Source: Ferrimonas balearica
GTDB lineage: Bacteria > Pseudomonadota > Gammaproteobacteria > Enterobacterales > Shewanellaceae
Direction: 5' to 3'
DNA length: 64,000 nucleotides
NCBI RefSeq assembly: GCF_019802085.1
Contig: NZ_JAHVHV010000001.1
Location: 1,614,874-1,678,873, forward strand
Numbering within the stretch: the stretch's first letter is position 1; each line of letters begins with the position of its first letter. Both the position numbers and the translations under genes were made by a program. Shown here in pieces: positions 59,283 through 64,000 of this stretch. The notes beneath the pieces were generated by a model. That model saw only the letters and a list, made by a program, of their open reading frames with translations, made no database searches and was not told the DNA's origin.

Positions 59283-59750
59283 TCAACTGCAATAGGTCGT
59301 CACGCCAAAACGGGTCTGCCCCAGGCTCTCTGCGGGCAGCACCGTGGTGAAGGCGGGCGACGAAATTTGAATGACCAACCCCGGAATGAACAGCTCGTGC
59401 TGGTAGTTGGAGATGCTGGCGCGAACGTAACGGACAAAGGCCAGGGCACTGGCCGCCGCCCCGGCATCGTCCAGGTACTCGACGGTGACGTTACTGGCGT
59501 CCAGGCCGCCCACCAGGTTCTCGCCGTCGAACAACGCCAAATTGATCATGTTCGCCGTGGCCGCCGGCGCGCCGGTCAGATCCGGTGAACACACCACCGC
59601 CAGGCGGGCCACCCGGCGGGAGGCTTCGGTCAGCACGTTGTAGCTGTACATCAACCGAGCCACCTCCAAACAGGCGAACAGCATGGTGAACACCACGGTG
59701 GCAACAATGGCGAATTCGACGACGTAGACCCCGGATTGACGACGTTTCAT
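59283..59750 (-). CDS. tadF: TadE-like minor pseudopilin (TadF position)
   Basis: 155-residue protein with a short basic N-terminus, then the TadE-type hydrophobic segment (GVYVVEFAIVATVVFTMLFA) containing the conserved Glu that follows the prepilin-peptidase processing position, and a periplasmic beta domain. Cysteines near residue 53 and at the C-terminus (VVCSPD, TTYCS) may form a disulfide. Overlaps the upstream tadE-like gene by four bases. Confidence 0.82.
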   Translation of the reverse strand: MKRRQSGVYVVEFAIVATVVFTMLFACLEVARLMYSYNVLTEASRRVARLAVVCSPDLTGAPAATANMINLALFDGENLVGGLDASNVTVEYLDDAGAAASALAFVRYVRASISNYQHELFIPGLVIQISSPAFTTVLPAESLGQTRFGVTTYCS

Positions 59751-60214
59751 AACGGCCTCATGGTTGCGGTGGCCACCAGGTTCCAGCTCAAGTCGATGGA
59801 ATCACCGAAAAAGCCCGGGATCGCCTCCCCGAACAGGGGCGTCCAGTCGTAACTCAAGGTGACGGTGGCCACGGAGTCACTGAGCACCGAGATCTGCACA
59901 TCGGCGGTGGTCAGCCCGCGAAGCAGCGGCGTGCCGCCGGTCAATTGGCCGGTGACCGCCAGGTTACGTGCCTGGCTGGCCACATTGGCCGACACCCCGA
60001 TGTCCCCATTGGAGTTGGTGCTGGTGTAGCTGATGACGTGGCGGGAGGCGTTGCGAGCCAGGGTGTTGAGCTGCTGGTACTGGTAGAGCATGCGACCGAA
60101 CTCGGTCACCGCGTAGAAGATAAGAAACAGCACCGGCAGGGCGATGGTGGCCTCCACCGCCGCCACCCCGCGCTGTCGCTGCATCGAACCCATCGGCTTA
60201 GGAATCTTCATCAT
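59747..60214 (-). CDS. tadE: TadE-like minor pseudopilin
   Basis: 155-residue protein with MQRQRGVAAVEATIALPVLF LIFYAV, the TadE signature (Gly-Val then Glu at +5). The remainder is a globular periplasmic domain. ATGA overlap with tadG upstream, and overlapping start of the next pseudopilin. Likely processed by the TadV peptidase, which is not in the window. Confidence 0.88.
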   Translation of the reverse strand: MMKIPKPMGSMQRQRGVAAVEATIALPVLFLIFYAVTEFGRMLYQYQQLNTLARNASRHVISYTSTNSNGDIGVSANVASQARNLAVTGQLTGGTPLLRGLTTADVQISVLSDSVATVTLSYDWTPLFGEAIPGFFGDSIDLSWNLVATATMRPL

Positions 60215-61569
60215 GAGTCCTTACTCACAGGGTCGTGATAGAGCACGATGCGGTAGGGGCCACTGGTGGTATCGGGGGTTTCCGACACCCCACCGGCGTC
60301 GTTGGTGCAATCCCCCAGGAACTCACCTATCACGTAGGACTCGTTCCCCTTCTGGGTGACGTCCTGCAGCATGTAGAAACAGGCGAAGCCGACAAAGGGC
60401 ACCCCGGTCTGGCCGCTGTTGTCCCCGGCGCCGCAGTCGGCCACCACGATGGAATACTCACGACGCAGTTGCCGGGAGGCCACCCCGTGATTGGTGTTTT
60501 CGGTAAAGGTGCCAGGGCAGCTATGGCCGGCCACGCTGTTGTAGTGACCGTGGTGGTAATAGCCGCTGTAGTAATCCCCCGGGTTGGCGTAGTAGTCCCC
60601 CGCCACGGTTTCCACCGGCGGTGGCAAGACTTCGCCCGCCAGGTTGGTCACCTCGCCGCTGTCGTTCACATCCAAACGGTCGCCCACGCAGATGTCGTGA
60701 TCCGGCGGGTGATCGGTGGAGTCGATCTGCCCCCCCTGCCATTTGCCCATGCGGGTGTTGAGCCCCTGGGCCACCGGACCTGTGGTGTTGCCTGGTTCGG
60801 TCTCCACCATCTCGGTGGCGTTGGGGCCGTCGAAGCCGAAGCAGAAGCCGTCACTGTCGGACTCGCCGGCCATGGCCCGGCGGATGTCCGCCGCCCCGGT
60901 GTTGTCACCCAGTCGAATCAGCTGGAAGTTGCCCGGTCCCACCTCGGTGGGCTCGCCGCTGGAGATCTTCATCGCCATAAACTGGTTCATGGGGTAACCG
61001 AAGTTGCTCTCGGTAAGACTCTCGGCACAGACCATCATGGGCAGCACATCAGTGCTGCAGTAGGGGGTGGAGGTGCTGGGGCCGGCCACCGCGCTGGCGC
61101 TGACCCGCTTGTCGAAGTTGAACACCTGGGCCAGGTAGGAGGCCAGGCTGACGTTGTCCACTGTCACCCGGGCGTATTCGGCGCTGGGGTCGGAGACCGG
61201 AGTGAAGGGGTCCGGCTGAAATGAGAACTCCACGGTGATCTGGGCAGTCACGCCATTGAGGCTGTAGTCCATGGTGCTCATATCCACGCCGGCATTGAGC
61301 TCACCAAAATCGGTGGCCCCCAAAGCGCTGGCCAGGGTGGCGAGGCCGTCCTGGCGTGCCTGGGCGTGGGTGCCACCGCGTTCCACGGTCACCGCGGCGC
61401 TGAGCGCCGCCGCGTCCGTGGCATTTTGCAGCCGGTTTTTGCTCAAGATCAGGTGGCCACCGTCCAGCGCCAGGGCCCCCATCGCCAGGATGGCGAACAT
61501 GGCCACGGTGATGACAACAATGATGGCCCCTTTCTGACGGTGTCGCTGACAACAGATAGACCCCTTCAT
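60211..61569 (-). CDS. tadG: TadG-like Flp pilus assembly protein
   Basis: The 452-residue product has an N-terminal TadE/G hydrophobic segment (GAIIVVITVAMFAILAMGAL followed by ALDGGHLILSKNRLQNATDA, ending AAALSAAVTVER), the signature of TadG. It has a large periplasmic domain rich in Gly/Tyr/Asp with several cysteines. TadG usually anchors or stabilises the pilus at the membrane. It precedes, rather than follows, tadZABC, unlike the common order. Confidence 0.88.
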   Translation of the reverse strand: MKGSICCQRHRQKGAIIVVITVAMFAILAMGALALDGGHLILSKNRLQNATDAAALSAAVTVERGGTHAQARQDGLATLASALGATDFGELNAGVDMSTMDYSLNGVTAQITVEFSFQPDPFTPVSDPSAEYARVTVDNVSLASYLAQVFNFDKRVSASAVAGPSTSTPYCSTDVLPMMVCAESLTESNFGYPMNQFMAMKISSGEPTEVGPGNFQLIRLGDNTGAADIRRAMAGESDSDGFCFGFDGPNATEMVETEPGNTTGPVAQGLNTRMGKWQGGQIDSTDHPPDHDICVGDRLDVNDSGEVTNLAGEVLPPPVETVAGDYYANPGDYYSGYYHHGHYNSVAGHSCPGTFTENTNHGVASRQLRREYSIVVADCGAGDNSGQTGVPFVGFACFYMLQDVTQKGNESYVIGEFLGDCTNDAGGVSETPDTTSGPYRIVLYHDPVSKDS

Positions 61570-61607
61570 GACATTGACCTCAACAGCAGTTGGTTAGACA
61601 TTGGCGC

Positions 61608-61886
61608 TCAGTTGCCCGAGTCCCGACCTACGGAAAAGTTGGTGATGCCGGTGCGGGCGCTTTGCGGCGGATAGGCCGACTTGCGATAGTTGTCCATCAC
61701 GGTGGCACCGTACTGACCGTCCAGATCGTTGATCCGCCCCTCGTCACGCACCGAGGCATCGGGGTCCAGGATGGTCATCTGTTTCACCGAATCCACGCTC
61801 TCGCCCATGGCGAACTGCGTCATCACGTTGTTGCTGCCGCAGCCGGCCAACAGCAACAAGCCGAGCATCAGAATTACCTGTTTCAT
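61608..61886 (-). CDS. Small lipoprotein in the Tad operon
   Basis: 92 residues with a lipoprotein signal (MKQVILMLGLLLLAGCGSNN, lipobox L-A-G-C, Cys16) and a short acidic mature part without recognised domains. It occupies the position of RcpB or a secretin-associated lipoprotein between rcpA and tadG, but is shorter than typical RcpB and I see no similarity to it. Probably a secretin pilotin or accessory (inference from context). Confidence 0.65.
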   Translation of the reverse strand: MKQVILMLGLLLLAGCGSNNVMTQFAMGESVDSVKQMTILDPDASVRDEGRINDLDGQYGATVMDNYRKSAYPPQSARTGITNFSVGRDSGN

Positions 61887-61897
61887 ATCGTGATCCT

Positions 61898-63355
61898 CTA
61901 GAGACTGTGACCGTACTTGTTCTGGGTGCCACCGCCATCGGCAGCCGGCTCCACCGCCGGGGCCGGCGCGGCCGCGCTGCCCGCGTTGGGGTTGGTGTTG
62001 GAGTGGACGTTCTCATCCCGCTTGGACATGCGTCCCATCAGGTAGAACCCCAGGCTGGTGGGATCCACGAAGCCATCGGTGGGCAACACCAGGTTGTCTT
62101 TATTGATGGGCCGCACCAGGCGCGGGGTCACCAGGATCACCAGTTCGGTTTCGCCGTTGCGGTACTCCTGGGAGCTGAACAGCTGGCCCAGTACCGGGAT
62201 CTCACCCAGGCCCGGCAGCTCATCCATGGTTTCACGGATGGTGTTGCTGAGCAGACCGGCGATGGCGATGGTCTGGCCATCCCCCAACTCGATGGTGGAG
62301 TTGGCGCTGCGTTTGGTGATGGAGGGGGTGATAAGCGCCGTGGTGGAGCCATCGGGGATGACCCCCACCGCGTTGGCGCTGCTGAGCTCACTCACCAGCA
62401 CATTGAGGTTTAAGTTGATGCGACCGCTGCTGAGCACCGTGGGGACAAATTTCACCCCGACTCCGAACTCCTTGTACTGGATGGTGACGCCGTCTTCATC
62501 GGGCACCGGCACCGGGAATTCGCCCCCGGAGAGGAACTCCGCCATCTGACCACTCATGGTGGTGAGGTTGGGTTCCGCCAGCACCCGGGCCAGGCCCTGC
62601 TGCTTGGCCGCGTCGATGGCAAAGTCAAAGAGCACATCGCCACTGACGTAGCTGCCGAAGATCCCCTTGTTGTTGATCAGGCCATCACCGCCGAGCAGGC
62701 CGCCGATAAAGTCGGAGCCTTCAAACACCAGGGCAAAGTCGGAGTCCAGGGTGCGGGCCAGTTCGCGCTGCACCTCGGTCACCGTCACCTCCAGCATCAC
62801 CTGGTGGCCGCCGCCGACGGTCATCAAATTGAGTACCGCCGAGGTGTTCTTGGAGTTGTCCGCCGCGATGGCGTAGCCGCGGGCCAGGTCCAGGGCTTGG
62901 TTCATCTTGTCCAGGTTGGAGACCTGGCCGCCGATCACCAGCTGACCCTGAGAGGTGTGCACCTCGATGGGTTCATCAGGCAGGAAGCGGTAGAGCTTCT
63001 CTTTCAAGCCATTGAGGTCGTGGGTGATCTCGATGTCGATGATGTCCACCAGGTTGTCGTTGTTGTCCCACACCATGATGTTGGTGCTGCCCAACTGACG
63101 GCCCAGGATGTACAGCTCGGTGGGATTAATAAGCAGAATGTCGGCGATGTCCGGGTTGCCCACCGAGACCCGGGACGCGGATTTGTTCAGCGACATGGTC
63201 TTGGACTTGTAGATGGGCACCGGGAAGCTGTAGGGCACCATGGCGGACTGGCCGCCAGCCCAAGCCGGCAGGGGCGCCGTAACGGCGGCGACGAGAAGGA
63301 GACTGCTCAGCCATGTCCAGGCCTTACTCCCAAAAATTGGAAAAGTGCGTTTCAT
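61898..63355 (-). CDS. rcpA: Tad pilus secretin RcpA (CpaC)
   Basis: Outer-membrane channel for the Flp pilus. The 485-residue product has a signal peptide (ending APLPAWAGG), the CpaC N-domain (LNKSASRVSVGNPDIADILL), a BON-like domain, and the C-terminal secretin domain (VMLEVTVTEVQRELARTLDS, then PVLGQLFSSQEYRNGETELVILVTPRLV). Length is normal for CpaC. Twelve bases upstream of the lipoprotein gene and two from rcpC. Confidence 0.95.
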   Translation of the reverse strand: MKRTFPIFGSKAWTWLSSLLLVAAVTAPLPAWAGGQSAMVPYSFPVPIYKSKTMSLNKSASRVSVGNPDIADILLINPTELYILGRQLGSTNIMVWDNNDNLVDIIDIEITHDLNGLKEKLYRFLPDEPIEVHTSQGQLVIGGQVSNLDKMNQALDLARGYAIAADNSKNTSAVLNLMTVGGGHQVMLEVTVTEVQRELARTLDSDFALVFEGSDFIGGLLGGDGLINNKGIFGSYVSGDVLFDFAIDAAKQQGLARVLAEPNLTTMSGQMAEFLSGGEFPVPVPDEDGVTIQYKEFGVGVKFVPTVLSSGRINLNLNVLVSELSSANAVGVIPDGSTTALITPSITKRSANSTIELGDGQTIAIAGLLSNTIRETMDELPGLGEIPVLGQLFSSQEYRNGETELVILVTPRLVRPINKDNLVLPTDGFVDPTSLGFYLMGRMSKRDENVHSNTNPNAGSAAAPAPAVEPAADGGGTQNKYGHSL

Positions 63356-63357
63356 GG

Positions 63358-64000
63358 TTATCCGTCCTTCTGAGCCAATGTGGGACTTTGATCCCGTCCG
63401 ATGGTGACGCTTTGTTGATGGGTGCCTTTGATCACCTCCATCCGCTTGCGCTGACGGGGGGCCGGCACCTTAACCGGGGCCGCCTCAGGCTCCACCACCG
63501 GCAGAGTGTCCTTGGGCTGCATGGGCTCCAGGCTGGCGACCTGGACGTCCGCCGAATCATTGGGGTTACGAAGGGCCAGCTGGATGTTGCCCTTGTTGCG
63601 GGCGCTCATCAGGGTTTCCGCCTGCTCCAGGGTGACCTCCAGGGTCACGGCTCGCACCACCAGCGGCTGGTTGGAGTCCTGGTTGGCTTTTTGGTCCACC
63701 GCCAGCACCTTGAGGTTGCTTAAGATCACCTCGGTGTTGGCGGCCCAATCCACGCCGGCGTCCGGTCGCTGCTTGAGGGTCACCAGGACATCGACTCGGT
63801 TACCGGGCAACAGGAAGCCCGCCACCCCCACCACGTCGTTAACGCGGATGGTCACCGCCCGCATGTTGGGCGAGATAAGGCTGGCCAGCACACTGCCCTC
63901 CCCTTTAGGCGCCAGCTTCTGAGGACTGACGATGTCCCCCTCCACCAGGGGGAACTTGGACACCATGCCGGAGACTTCCTGCAGGTCGCTGTAGGACTTG
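63358..64000 (-). CDS. rcpC: Tad pilus protein RcpC (CpaB), partial
   Basis: At least 214 C-terminal residues; the reading frame is open to the window edge, so the start lies outside. It carries the CpaB pattern: SAF-domain end (VEGDIVSPQKLAPKGEGSVL), MRAVTIRVNDVVGVAGFLLP then GNRVDVLVTL, and a C-terminal segment ending in a basic proline-rich linker. CpaB is a periplasmic protein supporting the secretin. First gene of the operon visible here. Confidence 0.93.
   Translation of the reverse strand, partial: KSYSDLQEVSGMVSKFPLVEGDIVSPQKLAPKGEGSVLASLISPNMRAVTIRVNDVVGVAGFLLPGNRVDVLVTLKQRPDAGVDWAANTEVILSNLKVLAVDQKANQDSNQPLVVRAVTLEVTLEQAETLMSARNKGNIQLALRNPNDSADVQVASLEPMQPKDTLPVVEPEAAPVKVPAPRQRKRMEVIKGTHQQSVTIGRDQSPTLAQKDG

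Noticed and set aside
1-64000. CRISPR arrays, IS elements, prophage or integrase genes
   Set aside because: No regularly spaced direct repeats with unique spacers and no transposase, integrase or phage motifs were seen; the tRNA modules have unequal bodies and tRNA-derived ends, so they are not CRISPR repeats.

Overview
The window is GC-rich (about 60-65% by eye), densely coded chromosomal DNA from a gammaproteobacterium. Gene content and order (mltD-gloB-methyltransferase-rnhA-dnaQ block, TIGR03503 protein, YIP1 protein, photolyase cluster with a TIGR02450 protein, a second sigma54-driven lateral flagellar system, a Tad pilus locus) point to the Ferrimonas/Shewanella/Aeromonas/Vibrio side of the class. 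A Ferrimonas-like organism is my best guess, not proof.

Region 1 (1-30.3 kb) is a near-complete lateral-type (Laf) flagellar gene set. flgB-L run leftward from a good sigma54 promoter, and flgA-flgM-flgN run rightward. After an approximately 5-kb interruption (OhrR-like regulator with a divergent MAPEG gene, a DUF533 protein, a PepO-like M13 peptidase, a pirin), fliE-J preceded by a LafK-like sigma54 activator and MotY run leftward, and fliMNPQR-flhB-flhA run rightward from a 408-bp AT-rich divergent region. Typical lateral-system features are visible: FlgJ without a muramidase domain, no fliO, FliM without the N-terminal CheY-binding motif, and a dedicated LafK-type activator. Flagellin, cap, fliK, fliA and motAB genes are not in the window and may lie off the left edge, where the first codons of another gene start at base 12.

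Region 2 (30.3-53.6 kb) is mostly housekeeping: an M24 peptidase, two tRNA-Asp genes, TIGR03503 protein, dnaQ, rnhA, a YafS-like methyltransferase, gloB, mltD, a NatAB-type ABC exporter, a YIP1 protein, BsuPI-domain lipoprotein, AsmA, RraA, a YbgA-photolyase cluster, aspA, two tRNA-Ser(GGA) genes, a frameshifted macro-domain gene, a CHAD protein and nadA.

The most unusual structure is downstream of the tRNA-Asp and tRNA-Ser genes. Each locus carries three modules of about 110-230 bp. Each module starts with a near copy of the 5' acceptor strand of the neighbouring tRNA and ends with that tRNA's own 3' acceptor strand plus CCA. The interior is unrelated, hairpin-rich sequence, and every module is separated from the next by an intrinsic terminator. 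They look like tRNA genes whose body has been replaced, at two unrelated loci, and I do not recognise them as a named element.

Region 3 (53.6-64 kb) is a leftward Tad/Flp pilus operon, rcpC(partial)-rcpA-lipoprotein-tadG-tadE-tadF-tadZ-tadA-tadB-tadC-tadD, running in from the right edge. The prepilin (flp) and prepilin peptidase (tadV) genes would lie beyond the window.
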